Assembly: GCA_964587125.1 (NCBI GenBank)
Contig: CAZPKC010000007.1
Location: forward strand, 1 to 64,000
DNA: 64,000 nt
Source: CAIXLI01 sp964587125
GTDB taxonomy: Bacteria > Pseudomonadota > Alphaproteobacteria > UBA9219
Reading direction: 5' to 3'
The position numbers and the translations under genes were made by a program. The notes beneath the pieces are model-generated. The model had not been told where the DNA came from, did not search any database, and saw nothing but the letters and a program-made list of their open reading frames with translations. Below are positions 17,379 to 31,256 of the stretch, in pieces; within the stretch, counting starts at the first letter, position 1; every line of letters starts with the position of its first letter.

Positions 17379-18557
17379 TTATATCATTATTTCCGTCCCG
17401 AATATCTTTCGATATTCACGAATGGCGAAGCGGTCCGTCATGCCCGCGATGTAATCGGCAATCGTGCGGGCTCGCGCGGTTTCATCTTGGCAAACCTTGA
17501 TCTCTTCGCCCCACGACGAAGGTAAGCGGTCGGGTTGCTTCGCATAATAATCGAACAATTCGCGCACGATTTTGCGCGCTTTGTCGCAGGCTTGATTGAC
17601 CTCGCTATGCCGATACATGCGCACATGAAGAAAATTATGTAATACATTGATATTTTTAGACATTTCTTCGCTAAACCCGACCGTTGCTTTCCGCGCTTTG
17701 CGTATCTCCTCGACCGATTTTGGCTTCAATTCGTCCAGATTGCGCCGCGTCGTGGCCAAAACATCGTCCACCATAAGGCCGATGATTTCGCGCACCGATT
17801 CATACATCAATCGCGCGCGGTCAACGTTGGGATAAAGCTTCTCCATTTTCCGTGCGGACGGGCCGAACAAAGGCAATTCACTTAAATCCTCCAGGCGGAA
17901 AAATCCGGCGTGATGCCCGTCGTCGGCATCATGCGTGTTATAGGCGATATCGTCGGCCAAGGCCGCGACTTGCGCTTCGGCTCCGGCAAAGCTGGTCAGT
18001 TCCAAATCCCATATAGCGTTAAAAGCGCGGATAGTCGGCAGAGAAGCGGACGGTACGATGGGGCCGTTATGTTTGACAATGCCTTCCAAGGTTTCCCACG
18101 TCAGGTTCAGGCCGTCGAAACGCGCATAGCGTTGTTCGAGTTTCGTCAAAATGCGGAAGGTCTGTTCGTTGTGGTTAAATCCGCCGAAGGGCTTCATCGC
18201 GGCATCTAGCCCCTCCTCGCCCGCATGGCCGAAGCACGTGTGGCCAATGTCATGAGCGAGCGCAATGGTTTCGGTGAGGTCTTCGTCGAGGCCAAGCGCG
18301 CGGCTTATGGAACGAGCAATTTGCGCGACTTCAAGAGAATGCGTGAGGCGCGTGCGGTAATAATCGCCTTCGCTTTCGACGAAGACCTGCGTCTTGTTCC
18401 GCATTTTGCGGAACGCGTTAGAATGGATGATGCGGTCGCGGTCGCGCTGAAACGGCGTGCGAGAGGCGCTCGCTTCTTCGGAAATAAGCCTTCCGCGCGA
18501 CTCATTTGCTTTTGTCGCGTAAAGCGCAAGCTCACGATTATCGAATTTCGCGTTCAT
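17379..18557 (-). CDS. dgt: dGTPase-like HD-domain triphosphohydrolase
   Basis: 392 residues, an HD hydrolase that removes triphosphate from dNTPs (dGTPase type 2, shorter than the 505-residue E. coli Dgt). Metal site: H in RTRLTHSLEVAQI, HD in LAHDIGHTCFGH, and later NHNEQT and DDIAYNTHD. N-terminal RTPFQRDRDRIIHSNAFRKM is a family hallmark. It begins 31 bases past the rpoC terminator hairpin, so it is probably transcribed on its own. It is convergent with ppdK. Confidence 0.92.
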   Translation of the reverse strand: MNAKFDNRELALYATKANESRGRLISEEASASRTPFQRDRDRIIHSNAFRKMRNKTQVFVESEGDYYRTRLTHSLEVAQIARSISRALGLDEDLTETIALAHDIGHTCFGHAGEEGLDAAMKPFGGFNHNEQTFRILTKLEQRYARFDGLNLTWETLEGIVKHNGPIVPSASLPTIRAFNAIWDLELTSFAGAEAQVAALADDIAYNTHDADDGHHAGFFRLEDLSELPLFGPSARKMEKLYPNVDRARLMYESVREIIGLMVDDVLATTRRNLDELKPKSVEEIRKARKATVGFSEEMSKNINVLHNFLHVRMYRHSEVNQACDKARKIVRELFDYYAKQPDRLPSSWGEEIKVCQDETARARTIADYIAGMTDRFAIREYRKIFGTEIMI

Positions 18558-18587
18558 GCGCTTACTTTACGCATTTTCTGCTCAAAA

Positions 18588-18624
18588 GAAAACCCCGCCG
18601 AAATATAAATTCGGCGGGGTTTTC
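18588..18624. terminator. Perfect 15-bp bidirectional terminator
   Basis: GAAAACCCCGCCGAA at 18588-18602 pairs exactly with 18610-18624 around a 7-base loop; A and T runs flank both sides. It ends the rpoB-rpoC transcript on the minus strand, 20 bases after the rpoC stop. Confidence 0.93.
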
Positions 18625-18644
18625 TTGGATCAAAACGTTATTAT

Positions 18645-22829
<4,185 letters not shown>

Positions 22830-22881
22830 CAGATTAGTCTCCAATCAAGAAAAAGGGTCAAAACAGTTACAGCCCCAACGT

Positions 22882-23103
22882 TTAGTCCAGCATCAAGTGA
22901 AGTGCCTCTTCATCCACGGGCGAAACGGATGAAAGTACTCCGCTCTCGGTAATCTTTTTACATACCCCGTCCGGCAAAAAGACAACCATTGATCTCTTCC
23001 CGTCCTTCAAACTTGTTTCGGCAACAACGGGCACTTTGCCAAGTATTCGCTCAACAGCATCAGCATTACTTGGACTAAACTCAGGACAAACCGCCTGTGC
23101 CAT
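22882..23103 (-). CDS. 73-residue ORF between rpoB and rpoC
   Basis: 73 residues, no membrane segment, acidic C-terminus (PVDEEALHLMLD). GGGAGA precedes the ATG at a good distance. It is 32 bases after the rpoB stop and 52 before the rpoC start, on the same strand, so it is almost certainly transcribed with both. I recognise no family. The placement is unusual because rpoB and rpoC are normally adjacent. It could be a real small protein or a translated spacer. The good ribosome site favours real. Confidence 0.6.
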   Translation of the reverse strand: MAQAVCPEFSPSNADAVERILGKVPVVAETSLKDGKRSMVVFLPDGVCKKITESGVLSSVSPVDEEALHLMLD

Positions 23104-23135
23104 GATTTCTCCCGTAGTTACGGTCTTTAATAAAT

Positions 23136-26100
23136 CTATCCCTCCGCTGCCGGCAAAGCCGTCTGCGGCGCATTGTCGTTGGATCCGTCTTCCAGCTTTT
23201 CCAGTTTCTTCTGATCCAGTTCGACGTTGAGGCCAAGCGAACGCAGTTCTTTGACCAAAACGTTGAAGGATTCGGGAATGCCAGCTTCGAAATTGTCCTC
23301 GCCGCGAACGATGGCTTCGTACACCTTGGTACGGCCCGAAACATCGTCCGACTTGACGGTCAGCATTTCCTGCAGGGTGTAAGCAGCGCCATAGGCTTCG
23401 AGCGCCCAGACTTCCATTTCGCCGAAGCGTTGGCCGCCGAACTGCGCCTTGCCGCCCAATGGCTGCTGGGTGACGAGCGAGTAAGGCCCAATCGACCGCG
23501 CGTGAATCTTGTCATCGACCAGATGGTGAAGCTTGAGCATATAAATATATCCCACGGTAACGGGACGGTCGAATTTCTCGCCCGTGCGTCCGTCGATCAG
23601 CGTCGATTGGCCGGACGTGTCGAGGCCCGCCATCGTCAGCATCTGTTCGATATCCGCGCCGCGCGCGCCATCGAAAACGGGCGTTGCAAACGGAACGCCC
23701 AGACGCAGATTGCGCGCGAGTTCAAGAATCTCGTCGTCTGACAGCGAAACGACATCCTGCTTATAGGAGTCTTCGCCATAAATGGATTTCAGCTTGCCGC
23801 GCAAGTCGGCAATTCCGGCCTTTTTGTCCTGCCTGGTCTGAGCCTGATACGCGTCATAAGCCGCGCCGATCTGGCGGCCGAGATTGGCCGAAGCCCATCC
23901 CAAGTGCGTTTCCAGAATTTGCCCGATGTTCATGCGCGAAGGCACGCCTAACGGATTCAAGACGATATCGACCGATGTGCCGTCTTCGAGATATGGCATG
24001 TCCTCGACCGGAAGAATGCGCGAGACGACGCCCTTGTTGCCGTGGCGTCCGGCCATTTTATCGCCCGGTTGAAGCTTGCGCTTCACCGCGACGAAAACCT
24101 TGACCATCTTCATGACGCCCGGAGGCAGTTCGTCGCCGCGTTGCAGTTTGGCGACTTTGTCCTCGAAACGCTTCTTCAAGGCGTTGACTTGCTCGTCGAA
24201 AACCTTAGAAAGGCTTTCGATCTGCTCCATTGTCTTGTCGTCCTTGACGCTGATCTGGCGCCATTGGCCGTGCGTATAGTCGGACAGAAGTTCTTCCGTA
24301 ATCATCTTGTTGGCGGGAAAGCTCTTGGGGCCGGCTTCCGATTTCTTGCCGAGAAGCATCTTCTCCAACCGTGCATAGAAGCTGCGTTCCAGAATGGCGC
24401 GTTCGTCGTCGCGATCTTTGGCGAGGCGTTCGATTTCCGAACGTTCGATCGCGATCGCGCGCTGATCCTTGTCCACGCCGCGGCGTGAAAACACGCGCAC
24501 TTCGACGATCGTTCCGGTGACCCCCGGGGGCAGGCGCAAGCTGGTGTCGCGCACGTCGGCGGCCTTTTCGCCGAAAATGGCGCGCAAGAGTTTTTCTTCC
24601 GGCGTCATCGGGCTTTCGCCTTTCGGCGTCACTTTACCGACAAGAATGTCGCCAGGATTCACTTCCGCGCCGATGTAAACGATCCCGGCTTCATCGAGGT
24701 TCTTCAAGGCCTCTTCGCCGACGTTCGGGATATCGCGCGTGATTTCTTCCTGGCCAAGTTTGGTGTCACGCGCCATGACCTCGAATTCCTCGATATGGAT
24801 CGAGGTAAACACGTCGTCCTTAACGATGCGTTCCGAGATCAAAATCGAGTCTTCGAAGTTGTAGCCGTTCCACGGCATGAAGGCGCACAGAACGTTGCGT
24901 CCCAAAGCCAATTCGCCCATTTCCGTGGCAGGCCCGTCGGCAATAATATCGTTCTTGGCGATCTTGTCGCCAACTGTGACCAGAGGACGCTGCGTGATGC
25001 AGGTGCTTTGATTCGAGCGTTGGAATTTAAGCAAATTATAAATATCGACCGAAGGCGCTTCCGAATTTGCGTCCTGATCGGCGCGGATAACGATGCGCGT
25101 TGCGTCAACTTGATCGACGACTCCCGAACGCTTCGCGACGATCGTGACGCCTGAATCGCGCGCCACGGTTCCTTCCATGCCGGTTCCGACAAGCGGCGCG
25201 TCGTTGCGCAGCAAGGGAACAGCTTGACGTTGCATGTTCGAACCCATTAAGGCGCGGTTGGCATCGTCGTTTTCCAAGAAGGGAATAAGAGCGGCGGCGA
25301 CCGAAACGATCTGCTTCGGCGACACGTCGATGAAATCGACGGCGTCGGGCGGAACGGTGATATTTTCGCCCGCTTTGCGGACGATAACGTGTTCACCCGT
25401 GAACTTGCCGGACTTATCGAGCGCGGCGTTTGCCTGCGCGATCGCAAAGCGGCCTTCTTCCATAGCCGAAAGATAAACGACTTCGGACGTGACTTTGCCG
25501 CTCTTGACGCGGCGGTACGGGCTTTCGATGAATCCGTACTGATTCACGCGCGCGTACGTGGCGAGCGAACTGATCAGGCCAATATTCGGACCTTCCGGCG
25601 TTTCAATCGGGCAGATGCGTCCGTAGTGGGTCGGATGCACGTCGCGGACTTCGAAGCCCGCGCGTTCGCGCGTCAAGCCGCCGGGCCCAAGGGCCGAAAC
25701 GCGGCGCTTATGCGTGATTTCCGACAAAGGATTGGTCTGATCCATAAACTGCGAAAGCTGCGACGATCCGAAGAATTCGCGCACGGCGGCAGCGGCCGGT
25801 TTCGCGTTAATAAGATCGTGCGGCATGACGGTGTCGATCTCGATGGAGCTCATGCGCTCGCGGATCGCGCGTTCCATGCGGACAAGACCGATGCGATATT
25901 GATTTTCCATCAATTCGCCGACCGAGCGCACGCGGCGGTTGCCCAAGTGATCGATATCGTCGATTTCCCCGCGCCCATCTTTAAGATCGCACATAATCTG
26001 GATGATCTTCAGAATGTCTTCCTTGCGTAAGGTCCGAACCTGATCGTCGGTCTTGAAATTAAGGCGCGAGTTCATCTTGACGCGACCGACGGGAGATAAA

Positions 26101-27419
26101 TCGTAGCGTTCGATCTGGAAGAACAACCCGTGAAACAACGCTTCGGCGGATTCCAGGGTCGGCGGCTCGCCGGGACGCATGACGCGGTAAATATCGATCA
26201 ACGCTTCTTCGCGCGTTGCATTCTTATCGGCTTGCAGCGTATTGCGGATATAGGGGCCTACATTAACGTGGTCAATGCCGAGCGTGGGCAATTCCTTGAT
26301 GCCGGAATCGACCAGCTTCTCAAGCGAATCCGCCGATATTTCGTCTCCGGCTTCGAACAGGACTTCGCCCGTCTTTTCGTCGATGATATCGGTCGCCAGA
26401 TAACGCCCTATTAAGGCCTCGTTTTGAACGAGAATTTCTTTCACGTTATGCTCGGCCAGCTTGGCGAGAATGCGCGGAGTGAGCTTGCTTCCCGCCTCGG
26501 AGAGAGTCTTTCCCGTCTTGGCGTCGACCAGATCGGCCAGTAATTTTTGTCCCTTGAAAGAATCGGGAATAAACGTTGTCGCCCAACCGTTCTTGGCCTT
26601 TTTGTACAATACGGTGGCGTAAAAAGCCGAAAGAATATTTTCTTTCGACATGCCCTGCACTTCGTGCGCTTCGACAGGCTTGCCTTCTTTCAGGCGCTTG
26701 GCGCGAAGCTTCTCGGTTTCGGCGTTGTCCAAGGCGTAAAGCAGCGACGTGACCGGCAGCTTGCGACGGCGGTCGATGCGCGCGAAAACCAAATCCTTGG
26801 CGTCGAATTCGAAATCGAGCCACGAACCGCGGTATGGAATGACGCGCGCGTTGAAAAGGTATTTGCCGGAAGAATGGGTCTTACCCTTGTCGTGATCGAA
26901 AAACACGCCCGGGCTGCGATGCATCTGGCTGACGATGACGCGTTCGGTTCCGTTGACGATGAACGTGCCGTTCGCGGTCATGAGCGGCATATCGCCCATG
27001 TAAACGTCCTGCTCTTTAATATCGCGGATCGACTTGACGCCGGTGTTTTCCTCGACATCGAACACGGTCAAGCGCAATGTAACCTTCAGCGGCGCGGCAT
27101 ACGTCACACCGCGCTGTTGGCATTCCTCGACATCGTATTTGGGTTGTTCGAGTTCATAGGACAAAAAGTCCAGAACGGCGCGGCCCGAAAAATCGGAGAT
27201 CGGGAAAGCTGACATCAAAACGTCCTGCAATCCCTTGCGTTCGCGCGCGGCAGGCGCAATATCCATTTGCAAGAATTCGTCGTAACTGCGCCTCTGAACT
27301 TCGATCAGATTCGGCATCTCGGCGATTTCTGCAATGCGTCCGAAACTTTTGCGGATTCTTTTGCGGCCTGTGAAACTTTTGCTCGGGTTTATGTTAATCG
27401 CTGCGCCAGTGGTCGCCAT
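23136..27419 (-). CDS. rpoB: RNA polymerase subunit beta
   Basis: 1427 residues from ATG 27419 (GAGG 12 bases upstream); a TTG at 27476 would add 19 residues but has no support. Landmarks: SYDEFLQ near the N-terminus, the rifampicin region FGSSQLSQFMDQTNPLSE with HKRRVSALGPGGL, GYNFEDSI, RHGNKGVVS, and the C-terminal GGQRFGEMEVWALEAYGAAY. The rifampicin-pocket residues look wild type (Q, D, H, R, S present). The gene upstream is not rplL: a leader of about 215 bases and a divergent unrelated gene precede it. Confidence 0.98.
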   Translation of the reverse strand: MATTGAAININPSKSFTGRKRIRKSFGRIAEIAEMPNLIEVQRRSYDEFLQMDIAPAARERKGLQDVLMSAFPISDFSGRAVLDFLSYELEQPKYDVEECQQRGVTYAAPLKVTLRLTVFDVEENTGVKSIRDIKEQDVYMGDMPLMTANGTFIVNGTERVIVSQMHRSPGVFFDHDKGKTHSSGKYLFNARVIPYRGSWLDFEFDAKDLVFARIDRRRKLPVTSLLYALDNAETEKLRAKRLKEGKPVEAHEVQGMSKENILSAFYATVLYKKAKNGWATTFIPDSFKGQKLLADLVDAKTGKTLSEAGSKLTPRILAKLAEHNVKEILVQNEALIGRYLATDIIDEKTGEVLFEAGDEISADSLEKLVDSGIKELPTLGIDHVNVGPYIRNTLQADKNATREEALIDIYRVMRPGEPPTLESAEALFHGLFFQIERYDLSPVGRVKMNSRLNFKTDDQVRTLRKEDILKIIQIMCDLKDGRGEIDDIDHLGNRRVRSVGELMENQYRIGLVRMERAIRERMSSIEIDTVMPHDLINAKPAAAAVREFFGSSQLSQFMDQTNPLSEITHKRRVSALGPGGLTRERAGFEVRDVHPTHYGRICPIETPEGPNIGLISSLATYARVNQYGFIESPYRRVKSGKVTSEVVYLSAMEEGRFAIAQANAALDKSGKFTGEHVIVRKAGENITVPPDAVDFIDVSPKQIVSVAAALIPFLENDDANRALMGSNMQRQAVPLLRNDAPLVGTGMEGTVARDSGVTIVAKRSGVVDQVDATRIVIRADQDANSEAPSVDIYNLLKFQRSNQSTCITQRPLVTVGDKIAKNDIIADGPATEMGELALGRNVLCAFMPWNGYNFEDSILISERIVKDDVFTSIHIEEFEVMARDTKLGQEEITRDIPNVGEEALKNLDEAGIVYIGAEVNPGDILVGKVTPKGESPMTPEEKLLRAIFGEKAADVRDTSLRLPPGVTGTIVEVRVFSRRGVDKDQRAIAIERSEIERLAKDRDDERAILERSFYARLEKMLLGKKSEAGPKSFPANKMITEELLSDYTHGQWRQISVKDDKTMEQIESLSKVFDEQVNALKKRFEDKVAKLQRGDELPPGVMKMVKVFVAVKRKLQPGDKMAGRHGNKGVVSRILPVEDMPYLEDGTSVDIVLNPLGVPSRMNIGQILETHLGWASANLGRQIGAAYDAYQAQTRQDKKAGIADLRGKLKSIYGEDSYKQDVVSLSDDEILELARNLRLGVPFATPVFDGARGADIEQMLTMAGLDTSGQSTLIDGRTGEKFDRPVTVGYIYMLKLHHLVDDKIHARSIGPYSLVTQQPLGGKAQFGGQRFGEMEVWALEAYGAAYTLQEMLTVKSDDVSGRTKVYEAIVRGEDNFEAGIPESFNVLVKELRSLGLNVELDQKKLEKLEDGSNDNAPQTALPAAEG

Positions 27420-27463
27420 GCTTCTTGCCCTCTTAAAGTTTGGGGCGACGGCGCTGCGGGCTC

Positions 27464-27597
27464 GCTTGCTATGCAAGCTCCCCTCAACCGCGACTGCCCC
27501 ATCAAAGCTAACTCCCGATTATTCGGGAATTTCGTGAACTCAAAAACGAATGGGAAAAGCAAACAAAACCGCGCGACGACACGATGAATTTCATCGT
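27464..27597 (-). promoter_or_regulatory. rpoB leader with three perfect hairpins
   Basis: In the untranslated leader of rpoB (27420-27632) three perfect inverted repeats occur: ACGATGA-loop-TCATCGT at 27581-27597, TCCCGA-loop-TCGGGA at 27513-27528 and GCTTGC-loop-GCAAGC at 27464-27478. None has a T run on the minus strand, so they are not ordinary terminators. They may shape mRNA stability or autoregulation of rpoBC. Confidence 0.45.
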
Positions 27598-27638
27598 TCG
27601 TTGAGCAGCTATGCCTTCTCCTAGCAAATTGTCGCGGG

Positions 27639-27667
27639 TATATGACTACATATATCCGTGATTGCAA
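27639..27667 (-). promoter_or_regulatory. Likely sigma-70 promoter for rpoB
   Basis: On the minus strand, TTGCAA (27667-27662) and CATATA (27644-27639) are separated by exactly 17 bases. Transcription would start near 27632, giving a leader of about 215 bases. The boxes match the consensus only in part. Confidence 0.5.
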
Positions 27668-27840
27668 GCGGAAAAATATTTTTATTTTTCAATGGGGTAT
27701 ACAAAATAAATATCCTGTGTTGCAAAAAAATCCGAACAAAAGCAATGAAATAGCTGTCGGCTAGCCCCTAACTTAAAGACCGTTGCCATTCTGTTGAAAC
27801 ATGTTAGCCCTTTTCTAAACCCTATATCAAGGAGTCGACA

Positions 27841-28155
27841 ATGCGCTGGTATTACTACGTGGCCTATTTCTTTGGAGGAGCTTTTCTCGCAAACGCCCTG
27901 CCTCATCTCGGCAATGGAGTATCGGGACACGCTTTTCAGAGTCCCTTCGCATCTCCGCCCGGGGTGGGTTTGTCCTCTTCGATAGTCAATGTCCTGTGGG
28001 GTCTATTTAACCTTGCCGTCGGCTATTTGCTTGTCTGCCGGGTCGGTACCTTTGATCTCCGCAAAACCAAGCACGTGCTGGCCCTCTTCGCCGGAATTTT
28101 TGTGATTTCTCTAATGTCCGCCATCGCATTCGGAAAGCTTCACGGGGGACTGTGA
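27841..28155 (+). CDS. Small multi-pass membrane protein, unknown
   Basis: 104 residues with hydrophobic segments at about 4-22, 46-66 and 79-97, so probably three membrane helices. AAGGAG lies eight bases before the ATG. It is divergent from rpoB and convergent with pcrA (3-base gap). No family recognised. The sequence is well formed (aromatic N-terminus, Gly-rich turns), so I consider it a real gene. Confidence 0.7.
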   Translation: MRWYYYVAYFFGGAFLANALPHLGNGVSGHAFQSPFASPPGVGLSSSIVNVLWGLFNLAVGYLLVCRVGTFDLRKTKHVLALFAGIFVISLMSAIAFGKLHGGL

Positions 28156-28158
28156 GCC

Positions 28159-30441
28159 TCACGCCTTCCTCACGAACCTCGCCATGACTTTTAACACGCC
28201 TTTTCGCTCGAACGCGACTTCCAGTTTGTCATGATCGACGCGGCGAACGATGCCGAAACCGAATTTTTCATGAGAAACTCGGTCGCCGACGTTCGGTTCG
28301 TCCGGATTGCACGGCGTTTGCACGACGGTTGCATGCCCCTCGATTTCCTTCACGCGCTGCCGAGACGAAGCCGGAAAATTCTGATGCCTTCCCTGCCCCG
28401 CCCGCAACTGTTGCCATAAAGGAGGAATGCGCTCTTTGCGTCCCCTGCCCTCGCCGTGTGCCTGATTCAGGCGCACGCCAGAAGAAGCCGCGTTCCCAAT
28501 CGTCGAAGCGCGCAAAATATGCGGATCGGGTAGTTCCTCCAAAAACCTGGAAGGCACAGGATTAATCCAGCTTCCGTAAAGCAATCGGTTGGCGACGTGA
28601 GAAATCGCGGCTCGTTTTTTCGCCCGCGTGATGCCGACGTAAGCCAAGCGGCGTTCTTCTTCCAATCCCGCCGTTCCGTTTTCGTCGATAGACCGGCGGC
28701 TTGGAAAAATTTCCTCTTCCCATCCGGGCAAAAACACCATGTCGAATTCCAAGCCCTTCGCGCCGTGCAACGTCATGAGGCTGACTTGTTCGACAGCCGT
28801 GTCACTTGTCGCTTCCAACACTAAACTGACATGCTCCAAAAACGCGGGCAATGTGTCGAATTCCGCCATTGCGCCGATGAGTTCTTTCAGGTTGTCGAGT
28901 TTTCCAGGAGCTTCGGGCGACTTATCGGCCTGCCACATCCCCGTATAGCCGGAATCGTCCAAAACGACTTGCGCGACTTCGGGATGCGGCAAATTTTGTA
29001 GCAAGGCGCGCCAGCGCACAAAATTCTCGGCAAACCCGCGCAACGTCTGCCTTAATTTTGGTTTTAGTTCGTCGGTTTCGACCAGTCGCGTCACGGATTC
29101 CATCAATGAAATACGCTCGCTTCGCGCAAATCCGTAAAGTTGTTGAATCGCGGCGGGCCCGACGCCGCGCTTGGGCATGTTGACGATGCGCTCGAACGCA
29201 AGATCGTCTTCGGGCGTTACGAGAAGCCGCATATAGGCCATCGCGTCGCGGATTTCAGCGCGCTCATAAAACCGCGCCCCGACAAGCACGCGATAAGGAA
29301 TGCCAAGCTGAATGAACCGCTCTTCGAAAGCACGCGTTTGAAATCCCGCACGGACCATCACGGCCATTTCATTGAGCGACACGCCCTTGCGTTGATGCTC
29401 TTCTATTTCATCCGCGACCCAGCGCGCCTCTTCTTCGCCATCCCACAAACTTTGCACGCGCACCAATTCGCCGCACTCGGCTCCCGTCCACAGGCTTTTG
29501 CCCAATCTCATGCGGTTGTTGGAAATAAGGTGCGATGCGGCTCCCAGAATATGCCCCGTCGAACGGTAATTCTGCTCGAGACGAGCAACGGTCGCTCCCG
29601 GAAAATCCTCCTCAAAGCGGAGGATGTTGCCGATTTCAGCGCCGCGCCAGCCATAGATGGATTGATCCTCGTCGCCCACGCAGCAGATATTCCTGCTTTT
29701 TTGAGCCAAAAGCCGCAGCCACAAATATTGGGCCGTGTTCGTGTCCTGATATTCGTCCACGAGGATATAACGAAAACGGTCGTGCGCTTCGGCCAGAATG
29801 TCGGGATGGTTCCTTAAAATCGTCAGATGATGCAAAAGCAAATCACCGAAATCGCAGGCGTTCAAATCGAGCAATCTTTGCTGATAAGCTGCATAAATTT
29901 TGGGAAGCTTTCCTTCCGCAAGAGCGCCTTTATCATGCGCGACATCGTGCGGGAGCAATCCGCGATCTTTCCATCGGTTGATGACCGCAAGGACAGCGCG
30001 TGGAGGCGATTTCTTATCGTCGATGTTTTCCGCTTCCAAAAGTTGCTTGATCAGGCGCGCCTGATCGTCCTCGTCCAAAATCGTGAAATTCGGTTTCAAG
30101 CCGACAAGTTCGGCGTGAGGCCGCAGCATTCTTGCCGCCAGCGCATGAAACGTGCCCAGAAACCACCCTTCGACCGAACGCCCCAGCATTTCAGAAACGC
30201 GCGCGCGTATTTCTCCGGCGGCTTTGTTCGTAAACGTGACCGCCAGAATCTGCGAGGGCATCGCCTTTCCCGTCACCAACAAATGGATCAACCGCGCCGT
30301 CAAAACGCGCGTTTTGCCCGTTCCAGCCCCGGCCAGCACCAGAACAGGACCGTCCAAAGCCTCGACAGCGGCGCGCTGCGCAGGGTTCAGGTTCCGCAGA
30401 TAAGCGGGTTCGGTTGAATTCGTAGTTACATCCAGAGTCAT
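28159..30441 (-). CDS. pcrA: UvrD/PcrA-type DNA helicase
   Basis: 760 residues, superfamily 1 3'-5' helicase acting in nucleotide excision and mismatch repair and in removing stalled complexes. Motifs: Q-motif region LNPAQRAAVEA, Walker A AGAGTGKTRVL, Walker B DEYQDTNTAQY, motif III GDEDQSIYGWRGA, motif IV LEQNYRST, motif V TLHGAKGLEFD and VI YVGITRAKKR. The C-terminal extension ends in a Tudor-like segment (VGDRVSHEKFGFGIV...) used by PcrA/UvrD to contact RNA polymerase. The start is 1 base after the upstream methyltransferase stop. uvrD would be an equally valid name. Confidence 0.94.
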   Translation of the reverse strand: MTLDVTTNSTEPAYLRNLNPAQRAAVEALDGPVLVLAGAGTGKTRVLTARLIHLLVTGKAMPSQILAVTFTNKAAGEIRARVSEMLGRSVEGWFLGTFHALAARMLRPHAELVGLKPNFTILDEDDQARLIKQLLEAENIDDKKSPPRAVLAVINRWKDRGLLPHDVAHDKGALAEGKLPKIYAAYQQRLLDLNACDFGDLLLHHLTILRNHPDILAEAHDRFRYILVDEYQDTNTAQYLWLRLLAQKSRNICCVGDEDQSIYGWRGAEIGNILRFEEDFPGATVARLEQNYRSTGHILGAASHLISNNRMRLGKSLWTGAECGELVRVQSLWDGEEEARWVADEIEEHQRKGVSLNEMAVMVRAGFQTRAFEERFIQLGIPYRVLVGARFYERAEIRDAMAYMRLLVTPEDDLAFERIVNMPKRGVGPAAIQQLYGFARSERISLMESVTRLVETDELKPKLRQTLRGFAENFVRWRALLQNLPHPEVAQVVLDDSGYTGMWQADKSPEAPGKLDNLKELIGAMAEFDTLPAFLEHVSLVLEATSDTAVEQVSLMTLHGAKGLEFDMVFLPGWEEEIFPSRRSIDENGTAGLEEERRLAYVGITRAKKRAAISHVANRLLYGSWINPVPSRFLEELPDPHILRASTIGNAASSGVRLNQAHGEGRGRKERIPPLWQQLRAGQGRHQNFPASSRQRVKEIEGHATVVQTPCNPDEPNVGDRVSHEKFGFGIVRRVDHDKLEVAFERKGVLKVMARFVRKA

Positions 30442-30442
30442 T

Positions 30443-31219
30443 TTACGTGGGCGATTTTACGGTATTATGCATAAAAGAAGGGGCCCAATCCGGAAGGGTT
30501 GTCCATATGAAATGGAAAAAGTTGCTCGCGCTCCCAAAATTAAGTCCATTCTTTTTCGCAAGCAGTGCAAGGCTCAGCTTTGAAAATAAACTAACGTGCC
30601 CGTTTCTGGGCGAGGCATACCACCAATCCAAGCGCCTGTTTTTGACGATATTCCCGTCGGAAAGTGCCGTCGAAAAAAACATAATTCCTTTCTGCGCGAG
30701 CAAAGAGCGTAAATCGGACATCAGCGCGTTGACATCCGGCACATGTTCAAAAACTTCAAATGCCGTGATGAGATCGAATGTTCCCAAATCCTGAATTTTC
30801 ATGTTCTTATCGATAAAAGGGTCGTAGGACGTCGACTCCCAGCCTGAATCGCAAAGCAACCTCGAAAGAAATCCTTCCCCGCCGCCATAATCCAGATGTT
30901 TGATCTTTGCCGACTCTTTTCCAAACAAAGACAAGAGGGTTTCGTGATTAGCGTGAGGCCTTCTCATCAAATAATTAGGGTCGACGATCTTATATTCTTC
31001 GTTATAGATCTTTTTCTCGAACTCTTCGAGACTCCACGCCGAAATCTCCGGCGCAAAACAAAAGCCGCAGCCCTGACATAAAACATAATAAACGGGGATT
31101 CCGGAAAGCTTGAGAAACGTCCCCTTTTCTTCCGCGCACGATTTGTTGAAATCGACAACATCAAAAAGGGAGCAAGGCCGCCCGCAAATAGGACACGCGT
31201 ATTCTGACTGTTCGGGCAT
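30443..31219 (-). CDS. Zinc-ribbon class I methyltransferase
   Basis: 258 residues from ATG 31219. The N-terminal zinc ribbon has two Cys pairs (C9-P-I-C12 and the CQGCGFC block). The SAM fold has motif I as HLDYGGGEGF and a downstream FEVFEHVPDVNALMSDL, the pattern of Methyltransf_23-type enzymes often found in glycan, lipid or small-molecule pathways. Substrate unknown. It overlaps nothing and is tightly followed by pcrA on the same strand, with the diguanylate cyclase 37 bases upstream, so the three may be one transcript. Confidence 0.8.
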   Translation of the reverse strand: MPEQSEYACPICGRPCSLFDVVDFNKSCAEEKGTFLKLSGIPVYYVLCQGCGFCFAPEISAWSLEEFEKKIYNEEYKIVDPNYLMRRPHANHETLLSLFGKESAKIKHLDYGGGEGFLSRLLCDSGWESTSYDPFIDKNMKIQDLGTFDLITAFEVFEHVPDVNALMSDLRSLLAQKGIMFFSTALSDGNIVKNRRLDWWYASPRNGHVSLFSKLSLALLAKKNGLNFGSASNFFHFIWTTLPDWAPSFMHNTVKSPT

Positions 31220-31256
31220 AATCTTTCGCTTTTTAGAGAGACTAACCAACTTTTTT

